NCBI GenBank assembly: GCA_002336465.1 | Contig: DDEP01000145.1 | Coordinates: 423-9,147 of the forward strand | From: Pedobacter sp. UBA1951 | GTDB lineage: Bacteria; Bacteroidota; Bacteroidia; Sphingobacteriales; Sphingobacteriaceae | Direction of reading: 5' to 3' | Length of the DNA: 8,725 nt | In this document: one piece after another, positions 1-7,200 of the stretch | How the letters are laid out: each line of letters opens with the position of its first letter | Numbering within the stretch: position 1 is the first letter of the stretch | Position numbers and translations under genes: made by a program | The notes under the pieces: generated by a model | Seen by the model: only the letters and a program-made list of their open reading frames with translations | Databases searched by the model: none | Told to the model about the DNA's origin: nothing

Positions 1-681
1 CATATTATGGCTCACAAACAACACCGTCCTTCCTTCGCCTTTGCTCACTTCACCCATTTTACCCAAACACTTTTTTTGAAATTCGGCATCGCCAACAGCT
101 AATACCTCATCTACGATCAAAATCTCGCTTTCCAAGTGTGCAGCTACAGCAAAGGCCAAACGAACATACATACCGCTACTGTAACGTTTTACAGGGGTAT
201 CAATATAGCGCTCAACTCCCGCAAAATCTACAATTTCATCGAATTTTCGGGTGATTTCTTTTTTGCGCATGCCTAAAATGGCACCATTCAAATAAATATT
301 TTCTCGGCCGGTAAGTTCTGGGTGAAAACCTGTACCTACTTCCAATAAAGAAGCAATACGACCTTTGCCTGTAATGCGTCCGGTAGTAGGGGAGGTTACA
401 CGGCTCAGCACTTTTAATAAAGTAGATTTACCTGCGCCGTTACGGCCAATAATGCCCACAGCATCGCCCTGTTCAATTTCAAAGTTGATGTCTTTTAAAC
501 TCCATACAATATCGCTATTACCTTTACTGGTACGGTCGTTGGTTTCGCCAATGCGTAAAAATGGATCTTCCTTACCACGTATACGGGCATACCAACGTTC
601 TAAATCACGACTGATAGTACCTGTACCTATTTCTCCTAGTTGGTAAGCTTTAGAAAGATTCTCTGCTTTTATTGAAATCAT
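1..681 (-). CDS. wzt: Polysaccharide ABC transporter ATP-binding protein, Wzt-like (partial, C-terminus outside window)
   Basis: ATPase subunit of a Wzm/Wzt exporter that drives lipid-linked glycan across the cytoplasmic membrane. I translated the minus strand from the ATG at 681-679. It is open for 227 codons to the window edge, ending in frame at ...VSHNM, so the stop and C-terminus are missing. Visible motifs are Walker A GRNGAGKST (residues 79-87), the E-for-Q loop region LLEVGTGFHPELTGREN (112-128), the ABC signature YSSGM (167-171), Walker B ILIVDE (187-192) and the H-loop SHN (224-226). About 45 residues (15-58) sit between the first strand and Walker A, more than in a minimal ABC domain but usual for this O-antigen/teichoic acid exporter branch. 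Whether the protein carries the C-terminal carbohydrate-binding domain of some Wzt proteins cannot be seen. It lies 33 bp after a glycosyltransferase, not next to wzm. Its GC (about 45% in a counted line) is clearly above that of the gene before it. Confidence 0.95.
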   Translation of the reverse strand, partial: MISIKAENLSKAYQLGEIGTGTISRDLERWYARIRGKEDPFLRIGETNDRTSKGNSDIVWSLKDINFEIEQGDAVGIIGRNGAGKSTLLKVLSRVTSPTTGRITGKGRIASLLEVGTGFHPELTGRENIYLNGAILGMRKKEITRKFDEIVDFAGVERYIDTPVKRYSSGMYVRLAFAVAAHLESEILIVDEVLAVGDAEFQKKCLGKMGEVSKGEGRTVLFVSHNM

Positions 682-714
682 TATTCAGCTATGTTTTAAC
701 AATCCAATTAAGGT

Positions 715-1719
715 TTATTCAGCGTAAGGAATTTTTAAGAATAAATTGCTGTCTAATGCTTTGTATAGTTTTAACCTAAAGTTTAGTCTTATCAATCTTT
801 TTAAAAAGGTATTACTTTGCTGATGGTATATCTCTAATAACTTTAAGTCTAAAAAATTAAATAAATTTTGCTCTTTGATAAAAGCATAATAAGTAGCTGC
901 ATCTTTTGGGTTGGGTAAATTAAATAAGGTATAGCAGCACAATGCTTTAACTTTCTTAATAAAAAGTTGGTGGTAATTGCTGTATTGTATAGTAACTAAT
1001 TGAAGCTTATCAATATAAAATTGAGTTATTGCTGCTAATTTTGTAGGAAACATTTCTAGATTTTTCCCTATTGATGCATGTTTATCATGTACCCAATAGC
1101 TATCTACTTTAGTATTTAACCATTTAAATTTTGGTTTTGCAAGTAATAAACTCAAATTGAATTGTATATCTTGAAATCTTTCGAGATTCTCATCCCAATA
1201 TATGTTATTGTTGATTAGGAAATCTCTTTTGACCATTATATTGTTTAGCCATGGTATGTCGTTAGATGGGTATAGGCTGTAAAAGCGAATAATTGGTGAT
1301 ATTTGAGTAGGAATATTAATTAAATAGTCTATAGTTCCATTTTTTCTTCTGGCCATGTTTGCAATTACTAGCTCTAATTCAGGATCATCATTAATAGCTT
1401 GTAATCTATTGGTTAGTGCATGTTCAAGCAAAATATCATCGCTATCTAAAAAAATAACATATTGTGCACAAGACTGATTAATACCTGTATTTCTAGCTCC
1501 TGGTGCACCTTTTTTTTGCTTATTTTTAAGGTATCTAAACCTGAGGTCTTTTGATATTATACTTTCTACAATCAATGCAGTATTATCTGTAGAATGATCA
1601 TCTACAATTAAACATTCAAAATTGTCGAAATTTTGTTTTTGTACTGAAATTAAGGTAGGCATAATAATATTTGCCCTATTAAATGTAGGTATAATTATGC
1701 TTACCGTAGGGTTGTACAT
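715..1719 (-). CDS. Glycosyltransferase family 2 (third GT2 of the operon)
   Basis: Inverting GT-A fold enzyme of 334 residues expected to add one sugar to the growing lipid-linked glycan at the inner membrane face. Donor and acceptor cannot be told from sequence. The N-terminus MYNPTVSIIIPTFNRA is the classic GT2 opening. VDDHSTD (residues 39-45) carries the nucleotide-binding aspartates, GAPGARNTGI (71-80) is the usual loop, and LDSDD (91-95) is the metal-binding DXD motif. RFQDIQF (181-187) fits the catalytic-base region and WVHDKHASI (209-217) the downstream His-containing motif. The C-terminal 100 residues are rich in Leu, Lys and aromatics, with no clear membrane span. The ATG at 1719-1717 begins exactly at the domain start. 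It lies 47 bp after the previous GT2 gene and 33 bp before wzt. Counted lines inside it are only about 25-27% GC, well below wzt and the amidotransferase, which suggests separate acquisition. Confidence 0.93.
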   Translation of the reverse strand: MYNPTVSIIIPTFNRANIIMPTLISVQKQNFDNFECLIVDDHSTDNTALIVESIISKDLRFRYLKNKQKKGAPGARNTGINQSCAQYVIFLDSDDILLEHALTNRLQAINDDPELELVIANMARRKNGTIDYLINIPTQISPIIRFYSLYPSNDIPWLNNIMVKRDFLINNNIYWDENLERFQDIQFNLSLLLAKPKFKWLNTKVDSYWVHDKHASIGKNLEMFPTKLAAITQFYIDKLQLVTIQYSNYHQLFIKKVKALCCYTLFNLPNPKDAATYYAFIKEQNLFNFLDLKLLEIYHQQSNTFLKRLIRLNFRLKLYKALDSNLFLKIPYAE

Positions 1720-1766
1720 GATTGTAATCTAAAACTGAGAGCATTGCAAACAAAGACGAATAGGGG

Positions 1767-2525
1767 TTAGAAATGATACGTTAAGCTTCTTCTAATTTTA
1801 TTCTTGATCCTGTTTAATAAACTACGCTTTCTGATGAGTAATTTTTGATAACGTTCTTTATATTCAGGATATTTCATAAAGATAGCCTGTGTACGTTCGT
1901 TTTCTAATGCTTTATAATTACTGGAAATACCGCCCCTATAAAAGCGGCTAATTATTATTTTTTCTATATATACGAAAGTCTCTCCATTGAGGAATAATCG
2001 GAACATGAAATCCCAGTCTGCACATATCTTATATTGATCATCATAAAGACCATATTTGTCAAATAATGATTTTTTGAAAATACAGTTTTGATGATTTAAA
2101 GAATTTTTAAGAAAGAAATCAATATTTAAATTTTTAGGATATCTGATAATTCTGCTTTTATGGTCTTCGTCAGATATGTACAATGCTCTTGTATAATAAA
2201 CACTATGATGCTGAAGTAGAGGAATGATTTGAGCAATTATTTGTTCATTGTGCAACTGATCGCCACTATTTAAAAATAAAAGATAATTACCTTTTGCTTT
2301 TTGTATACCCTTATTCATTGCATGAAAAATACCATTATCGGCTTCACTAACCCAATAATTAACGTGCTGCTGATAAGAACTTATAATCTCACAGCTTTTA
2401 TCTGCGCTGCCTCCATCAATGATAATCCACTCAAAGTTTTTAGAAGATTGCTTAATGATACTTTTTGCTGTATTTAACAAGCCATTTGCATTATTTAAAT
2501 TGATGGTAATTACAGATAAAAGCAT
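1767..2525 (-). CDS. Glycosyltransferase family 2, WcaA/colanic-type with LNSGD motif
   Basis: GT2 enzyme of 252 residues, probably transferring one sugar in repeat-unit assembly. It begins MLLSVITINLNN. IIDGGSADKS (residues 35-44) is the nucleotide-binding loop, and SEADNGIFHAMNKGI (60-74) is the hallmark of the GT2 branch whose members read S-E-x-D-x-G-I-(Y/F)-x-A-M-N-K-G. The metal-binding position is FLNSGD (84-89) rather than a strict DXD, which is normal in that branch. CADWDF (168-173) provides the likely catalytic Asp, and SRFYRGGIS (193-201) follows. The tail (from about 218) is strongly basic and may sit on the membrane surface. The ATG at 2525-2523 lies 4 bp past the stop of the previous GT2 gene (TAATGATATG junction), suggesting translational coupling. 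One counted line falls to 18% GC, the most AT-rich coding DNA I counted here. Donor and acceptor are unknown. Confidence 0.92.
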   Translation of the reverse strand: MLLSVITINLNNANGLLNTAKSIIKQSSKNFEWIIIDGGSADKSCEIISSYQQHVNYWVSEADNGIFHAMNKGIQKAKGNYLLFLNSGDQLHNEQIIAQIIPLLQHHSVYYTRALYISDEDHKSRIIRYPKNLNIDFFLKNSLNHQNCIFKKSLFDKYGLYDDQYKICADWDFMFRLFLNGETFVYIEKIIISRFYRGGISSNYKALENERTQAIFMKYPEYKERYQKLLIRKRSLLNRIKNKIRRSLTYHF

Positions 2526-2529
2526 ATCA

Positions 2530-3363
2530 TTATTTCAATGTCTTTTTAGCTGTTTTAAAGTGTATTATACTTTTAACCCAATTTTTTATTGCCAAATAGT
2601 GCTTTACTTGTTCTTTTTTTACAAAAGTTGCAGCAAATCTTTGTTCAAGACTGATTCCTCTTGCTTCTGCTCTTTTGAGCATCACTAACCAGCGCCAATA
2701 TGAGGCAGGTTCGTTAACTTTGATGGTTGTAAGCCCATTTTTATGGAAACGATAATGATAAAGCGTTTGGTTTAAATGAAGACAAGGAGCTGTATCATAT
2801 AATTTTAAGTAGAAATCCAAATCTTCAGCATATTTTAATAAAGGATTTATACCTTCAGTTTGTGTATAGTATTCTTTTTTAAATGATGCAAAATGGCTTA
2901 TGTAAGCATTTGTGTCATTGAAGAAATAGGGATTGGCATTTATAATCTGACTATTTTTGCACTCTTTTTCTATGATTAATTGATGGTTACAGAAATAATA
3001 ATTACTATATATCAACGCGGCTTCAGGATTTTGTAAATGCGCATGTACCATTACACCCACTGCTTCCGGTGTTAATGCATCGTCAGGGTCAACAAAACCA
3101 CATAATTCTCCTTTTCCTTCATCAACACAACGTTTTTTTGTGTAACCTACCCCTTTGTTTTCGCTATTGATAAAAACATGTATAAATGAGTGCTTATCGG
3201 CATAGTTCTGTATAACTTCCAAAGAATGGTCTGTCGATGCGTCATCTACGATAATAACCTCCATGTTAGCATAAGTTTGAGCTAGCACACTATTTAGGCA
3301 CTCGCATATAAAACGTGCATTGTTGTAGTTTGCGATTAAAACACTAAATAGAGGAGTGGGCAT
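2530..3363 (-). CDS. Glycosyltransferase family 2 (first GT2 of the operon)
   Basis: GT2 enzyme of 277 residues with a GT-A fold. The N-terminus MPTPLFSVLIANYNNARF matches the family opening. Other motifs are IIVDDASTD (residues 37-45) with the nucleotide-binding Asp pair, VDPDD (91-95) as the metal-binding DXD, YAEDLDF (178-184) as the ED catalytic-base motif, and YHYRFHKNGLT (202-212) as the downstream R-x-H motif. A basic, hydrophobic C-terminus (about 246-277) could contact the membrane. It starts at the ATG at 3363-3361, 55 bp after the wzm stop, and ends 4 bp before the next GT2 gene. A counted line near its 5' half is about 43% GC, close to wzm and the amidotransferase and unlike the next two GT2 genes, so it may have a different history from them. 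Its sugar substrates cannot be named. Confidence 0.93.
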   Translation of the reverse strand: MPTPLFSVLIANYNNARFICECLNSVLAQTYANMEVIIVDDASTDHSLEVIQNYADKHSFIHVFINSENKGVGYTKKRCVDEGKGELCGFVDPDDALTPEAVGVMVHAHLQNPEAALIYSNYYFCNHQLIIEKECKNSQIINANPYFFNDTNAYISHFASFKKEYYTQTEGINPLLKYAEDLDFYLKLYDTAPCLHLNQTLYHYRFHKNGLTTIKVNEPASYWRWLVMLKRAEARGISLEQRFAATFVKKEQVKHYLAIKNWVKSIIHFKTAKKTLK

Positions 3364-3387
3364 TTTTATATCGGTGGGTTTGTTTTT

Positions 3388-3408
3388 CGTTACTCGTTAT
3401 TCGATTTA
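3388..3408. repeat. Short degenerate 7-bp tandem repeat between wzm and the first GT2 gene
   Basis: Within the 55-bp intergenic segment 3364-3418 the plus strand reads CGTTACT, CGTTATT, then a diverged CGATTTA: about two and a half units of period 7. On the transcribed strand this appears as AATAACG AGTAACG. It lies in the leader of the GT2 gene that begins at 3363. I see no hairpin or promoter in it. It may be a slippage remnant, with no function shown. Confidence 0.4.
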
Positions 3409-3418
3409 CGGCAAACAA

Positions 3419-4273
3419 CTAAACCGTATCCACAAAATTCTTTTCTACTTTGTTGAAGATAACAATGCCAAATAGCAAGATGATTATAGTAATTAAGCTT
3501 GTGTAAGCGAAACTAAACCAACTAAATGTACCCTGTCCTAAAAAACCATACCTAAATGTTTCAATAAGAGGGGTCATAGGATTATACTCAATTAACCAAG
3601 CGTAATCAGGATAGTTAGCCTTTGCCGTGCTTAAAGGATAGATTACGGTTGTTGCATACATTAAGAGTTGCACTCCAAAAGTAACTAGAAAAGCTAAATC
3701 ACGGTATTTGGTGGTCATTGCCGAAATAATCATACCTAAACCTAAACCTAATAATGCCATTAAGAGAACAACAGCAGGGAAAAGTGCAATAGCCCATGTG
3801 ATGCTAAAATCTGCACCTTTAAAATAATAATAGGCCATTACTATTAAAAACAGTATGAATTGAACCCCAAATCTTACTAAGTTACTTACCACGATACTTA
3901 GAGGCATGATTAAGCGTGGGAAATAAACCTTGCCGAAAATATTAGCATTATCTTTAAATACGGTTGACGTTTTAGTTAGACAGTCGGCAAAATAATTCCA
4001 TGCTGTTATACCTGCCATATAAAATAAGGGTTGCGGTAAACCATCGGTACTAATGCCTGCTAAATTGCCAAAAACGAAAGTAAAGATCAGAGTAGTTAAC
4101 AAAGGTTGTATAAAAAACCACAATGGCCCCAAGATGGTCTGCTTATAAAAAGAAACAAAATCTCTCCTTACCAAAAGCCAAAGTAAATCTCGGTATGCCC
4201 AAGTGTCTTTTAGTTTTAGATCGAGTAGAGAGTTTTGAGGTTCTATGCTCCAATCGTATTGGTGGTTGCTCAT
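3419..4273 (-). CDS. wzm: ABC-2 type polysaccharide/O-antigen exporter permease, Wzm-like
   Basis: Membrane subunit of the glycan exporter, the partner of the Wzt ATPase at 1-681. At 284 residues it has the usual length. It opens with a hydrophilic, amphipathic N-terminus, and the LLWLLVRRDFVSFYKQTILG stretch (residues 30-49) is typical of ABC-2 polysaccharide permeases. It is followed by GPLWFFIQPLL at the first span. Hydrophobic stretches at about 51-71, 84-100, 122-150, 157-184, 194-213 and 256-274 fit six membrane spans. EYNPMTPLIETFRYGFLG (229-246) before the last span is the conserved ABC-2 motif, and the C-terminus ends NKVEKNFVDTV. The ATG at 4273-4271 is 42 bp after the glycosyltransferase stop. 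Wzm and Wzt genes usually sit side by side; here three glycosyltransferase genes separate them. The exporter implies whole-chain or whole-unit ABC-dependent translocation, not a Wzx flippase. Confidence 0.95.
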   Translation of the reverse strand: MSNHQYDWSIEPQNSLLDLKLKDTWAYRDLLWLLVRRDFVSFYKQTILGPLWFFIQPLLTTLIFTFVFGNLAGISTDGLPQPLFYMAGITAWNYFADCLTKTSTVFKDNANIFGKVYFPRLIMPLSIVVSNLVRFGVQFILFLIVMAYYYFKGADFSITWAIALFPAVVLLMALLGLGLGMIISAMTTKYRDLAFLVTFGVQLLMYATTVIYPLSTAKANYPDYAWLIEYNPMTPLIETFRYGFLGQGTFSWFSFAYTSLITIIILLFGIVIFNKVEKNFVDTV

Positions 4274-4315
4274 TTTGTTTTCTTGTTATTTGTATTTTTA
4301 ATCAAAAAAATGCTT

Positions 4316-5419
4316 TTAAAGCAATGCTTTTACTTTTTCTATATATTGTTGAAAACCAAAGTTTTCTATTGTGAGTTCTTGCTGCTTTATGCGATTATTT
4401 TTAGGGTTTAAGAGTATTTCTTCTATCGCTCCTTTTATAGCTCTTTCACTGTTTGGATCTATCATTTGTCCTAATTTACCATTTAAAAGTGCATCGGTAC
4501 TTCCATCGGCGTTGCCGCCAATAACTTGGCAGCCACAAGCAGCAGCTTCTATAAAAACAATACCGAAGCCTTCGCCTCTGCTGGGCATGATAAAAACATC
4601 TGCCAGTATAAAATGATCAACTAGGTCTTTATCATCGATGTACCCTAACAAGATTACCTCATTTTGTAAACCCGTATTTTTAATCAAGGCTTCAATTCTT
4701 TGTTTTTCTGCTTCGTCGGCCTTGCCCCCGATTAGATATTTAAATTTATAACCTTCTGTTTTCAATTGGGCGAGTGCCAATATAACCTTATCATACCCTT
4801 TATATTGCTCTGCAGAAGATAAGCGGGTTAAAGTGTAAAGAATGGTTTCTTGAGCAGCTATCTGGTATTTTCTTAACAATTGTTCGGGTTTTTCGAAATA
4901 CTTTGGAATGTTGAAATCGGGAGCCAAGCAGTTATTAAGCACTTTAATATGATTTTCAGGGATTTGATGTTTATCTACCAGAATATTACGGGTATATTCA
5001 CTAACGGCCCATATTTCTACATGTTTTCTTAAAAAGTCTAGTTTCCATCTCGGTAAATCAGCCCATATTTCTATGCCATGTGCAAATAAAATAAACCTGC
5101 CTTTAGGCTTTACCAAGGAGATGATTTTTGCTGCGGGAAGCAGATTTATGTGTGATAATATAATATTACTTACGCCAAAAGAGCGGATAAAGGCATTGAT
5201 AATTAATGCAGTTTTTTTTCCGCTTAAGGCCAGATAATTAGTTTTTTCTAAGACAGGAGATGGAATATCGTTTGGTTTATCATGCAATGATATTATCATC
5301 GGTCTTTTTTGACATATTTCTATTAATGTATGTATAAAAGAACGGCAAACCTTTTCTATGCCTCCTGTAAGGCTGAAAGCATAAAGGTTTAAAAATAATG
5401 TTTGCCCTTGTTTAATCAA
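4316..5419 (-). CDS. Glycosyltransferase family 4 (GT-B fold), TTG start
   Basis: Retaining GT-B glycosyltransferase of 367 residues using a nucleotide sugar. The N-terminal domain starts LFLNLYAFSLTGGIEKV, with the Gly-rich acceptor/phosphate loop at 19-20. LFAHGIEIW (residues 111-119) and AVSEYTRNIL (138-147) are typical GT4 elements. The C-terminal donor domain has RLSSAEQYKGYD (199-210), LIGGKADE (229-236), VILLGYIDD (255-263) and the EX7E motif at E283-E291 in PSRGEGFGIVFIEA, followed by GCQVIGG (296-302). The only plausible start is TTG at 5419-5417: an in-frame stop lies upstream at 5458-5456, no ATG or GTG intervenes, and the first in-frame Met inside (residue 41) would remove the N-terminal strand. 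The TTG overlaps the TGA of the amidotransferase gene by 4 nt (TTGA), a coupling arrangement. Substrates are unknown. Confidence 0.93.
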   Translation of the reverse strand: MIKQGQTLFLNLYAFSLTGGIEKVCRSFIHTLIEICQKRPMIISLHDKPNDIPSPVLEKTNYLALSGKKTALIINAFIRSFGVSNIILSHINLLPAAKIISLVKPKGRFILFAHGIEIWADLPRWKLDFLRKHVEIWAVSEYTRNILVDKHQIPENHIKVLNNCLAPDFNIPKYFEKPEQLLRKYQIAAQETILYTLTRLSSAEQYKGYDKVILALAQLKTEGYKFKYLIGGKADEAEKQRIEALIKNTGLQNEVILLGYIDDKDLVDHFILADVFIMPSRGEGFGIVFIEAAACGCQVIGGNADGSTDALLNGKLGQMIDPNSERAIKGAIEEILLNPKNNRIKQQELTIENFGFQQYIEKVKALL

Positions 5420-7200
5420 GCTGTGTTTTTGAAAACTTGGTATAACGCAAATAGTTTAGACCAGTGCAGTTTCCCATTTTTAAATTGCGTTACCAGCTTT
5501 AAGGCCTGTGTATTGTTGTTATAGATTTTTGCATCGGTTATAACCGTATTTTGCTTGAACCAATATTGAAAAGGGAAAGTGAACCCTTTTTTAGGTCTAT
5601 CCCAAATAGATACTGGTAATTTATTTTTATAAGCATTAATGAGCAGGTGCTTAGGCTGTTCTTTAAACCTTACCTTGGTTGGTAAACTTTGAAGAAATCT
5701 GATTAGATTTTGGTCAAGAAAAGGCACCCGTATTTCTATGCCGTGAGCCATACTCATATAATCGGTATCTTTCAATAACTGGTTTTGCATATACAGATTA
5801 GTTTCAAACCATGAAATGCGGTCTTCCTGTTCTTGTGCTAAAACTTCTTTGTTCAACGGATAAGCTTCAAGTAGTTTATGGATTTCACCTGTTTTAATAC
5901 CAAGTATTTTGCCGATCATATCGGGTGTATAGAATCCCCGTAAAAACAGATATTCGCCAACAGGATTGGTATATGCCAAATAGGCAATGCGTTTTAATTT
6001 ATCAAAAGGTAAATACTGCGCACATTTGAGCAAACCTTTGGGTAAACTTTTTAATCTGGTTATTAAGCGATGACGCTTAAAAGAAGGATATCCTCCAAAA
6101 AGCTCATCGGCACCAACACCCGAGAGTACTGCCTTTAACCCTGTTTTTTTTGCAGCCATGCTTACAAACCAAGAATTTATCCCATCATTAGAAGGCTGAT
6201 CCATATCTTGTAATACCTGATCAAAATACCGATTAAACTCTTCAGGTGTAACGGTATGCTCTGTATGGTTGCTGTTTATCTGCTCTGCTACAATTTGTTG
6301 AAATACCTGCTCTGAAAAATTGGCTTCGTTAAAATTGATGCTCACGGTATTAATTGCATTTGGATGTAATTCGCTTGCAACAATGGCTAATAAACTGCTG
6401 TCTATTCCACCACTCAAAAAAACTCCGATAGGGGCGTCTGCTATAAGATGCTGTTGTACAGATCGATTGAGTAAAACCTTTGTTTGGTCAATTGCTTTTT
6501 CTGTTGTTGCTTGTTCAGTATCGGGATAATTTGGTGTGTATTGGTCAATATGATATTTCTTTGTTTGGTGATGCCAGGTTAAACATTGGCCTTTACCCAA
6601 ACTGTAAACATCTGCTAAAGTGGTAAAAGGCTCAGGAATAAAGCCAAATGCCAAAAAGTAAATCGGCCAATCTTTATTTGCTTTCCAATTATTATAAGCT
6701 TTAAAAGCTTTTACTTCGGAAGCAAATATCAGTTCGTTTTCATTAACGTGATAATAAAGCGGTTTTATCCCCTGTGGGTCTCTTACCAGAAAGGTAGTAT
6801 TTATGCGGTTATCATGAAGTGCAAATGCAAACATGCCTTTTAGTTGCTTAAAAAAAGCTGCTCCTTGGGCTTCATAACCTGCTAAGATAACTTCTGTATC
6901 TGTTTCAGTTGAAAAATGAAAACCTTCATTTAATAAATTGGACTTTAACTCTGTATAATTATATATTTCGCCATTAAATGTAATACACAAATCTCTGTTG
7001 TGATAAAACATAGGCTGTAACCCCTTTTCGCTAAGGTCTATTAAAGATAAACGGCGATGTCCAAAACCCCATTCCTTATCAGTATAATAACCATAACCAT
7101 CTGGTCCTCCTTTATGCATAACATTGCACATTCTTTGCAATGCAGCATTTATTTCATTCTCAGAAAGATTAGAGTTGATTACACCAGCTATTCTGCACAT
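5416..7200 (-). CDS. asnB: Asparagine synthase (glutamine-hydrolysing), AsnB-like amidotransferase of polysaccharide loci
   Basis: Two-domain enzyme of 594 residues, near the usual AsnB length. The N-terminal glutaminase domain (about 1-215) releases ammonia from glutamine; the C-terminal synthetase domain (about 240-560) activates a carboxylate with ATP. Seen: catalytic Cys2 in MCRIAG, GHRRLSLID (47-55), FNGEIYN (75-81), TDTEVI (100-105), VRDPQGIKPLYY (139-150), the PP-loop LSGGIDSS (262-269), LSGVGADELFGGYP (359-372), HGIEIRVPFLD (486-496) and RPKKGF (535-540). All catalytic blocks are present except that the Arg normally before GPD is Gly (KGGPD, 30-34), while an Arg follows Cys2. The ATG at 7200-7198 must be used, because Cys2 has to become the N-terminus. 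In polysaccharide loci such enzymes are often thought to amidate sugar acids; asparagine synthesis is the alternative. The gene follows a 175-bp gap and overlaps the next by 4 nt. Confidence 0.93.
   Translation of the reverse strand: MCRIAGVINSNLSENEINAALQRMCNVMHKGGPDGYGYYTDKEWGFGHRRLSLIDLSEKGLQPMFYHNRDLCITFNGEIYNYTELKSNLLNEGFHFSTETDTEVILAGYEAQGAAFFKQLKGMFAFALHDNRINTTFLVRDPQGIKPLYYHVNENELIFASEVKAFKAYNNWKANKDWPIYFLAFGFIPEPFTTLADVYSLGKGQCLTWHHQTKKYHIDQYTPNYPDTEQATTEKAIDQTKVLLNRSVQQHLIADAPIGVFLSGGIDSSLLAIVASELHPNAINTVSINFNEANFSEQVFQQIVAEQINSNHTEHTVTPEEFNRYFDQVLQDMDQPSNDGINSWFVSMAAKKTGLKAVLSGVGADELFGGYPSFKRHRLITRLKSLPKGLLKCAQYLPFDKLKRIAYLAYTNPVGEYLFLRGFYTPDMIGKILGIKTGEIHKLLEAYPLNKEVLAQEQEDRISWFETNLYMQNQLLKDTDYMSMAHGIEIRVPFLDQNLIRFLQSLPTKVRFKEQPKHLLINAYKNKLPVSIWDRPKKGFTFPFQYWFKQNTVITDAKIYNNNTQALKLVTQFKNGKLHWSKLFALYQVFKNTA

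Noticed and set aside
365..646. Plus-strand open frame of 93 codons
   Set aside because: It lies wholly opposite the Wzt ATPase, whose Walker A and upstream residues are read on the minus strand; its own translation resembles no family.
1720..1766. Possible Bacteroidota promoter before the third GT2 gene (TTTG, 19 nt, TAGATTAC on the minus strand)
   Set aside because: The -7 element lacks the TTTG half and would place the transcription start almost on the ATG. The gene is more simply read from the operon.
2257..2274. Second GT2 lacking a DXD motif, so possibly inactive
   Set aside because: N-S-G-D at this site is normal in the GT2 branch that carries the SE-D-GI-AMNKG motif, so it is not evidence of inactivity.
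2419..2688. Plus-strand open frame of 89 codons across the junction of two GT2 genes
   Set aside because: It is antisense to two well-supported glycosyltransferase genes, rich in Phe, Ser and Cys, and without recognisable motifs.
4311..4323. Inverted repeat TGCTTT/AAAGCA at the end of the family 4 glycosyltransferase gene
   Set aside because: The loop is a single base and the stem is AT-rich and overlaps the stop codon; it cannot act as a hairpin terminator.
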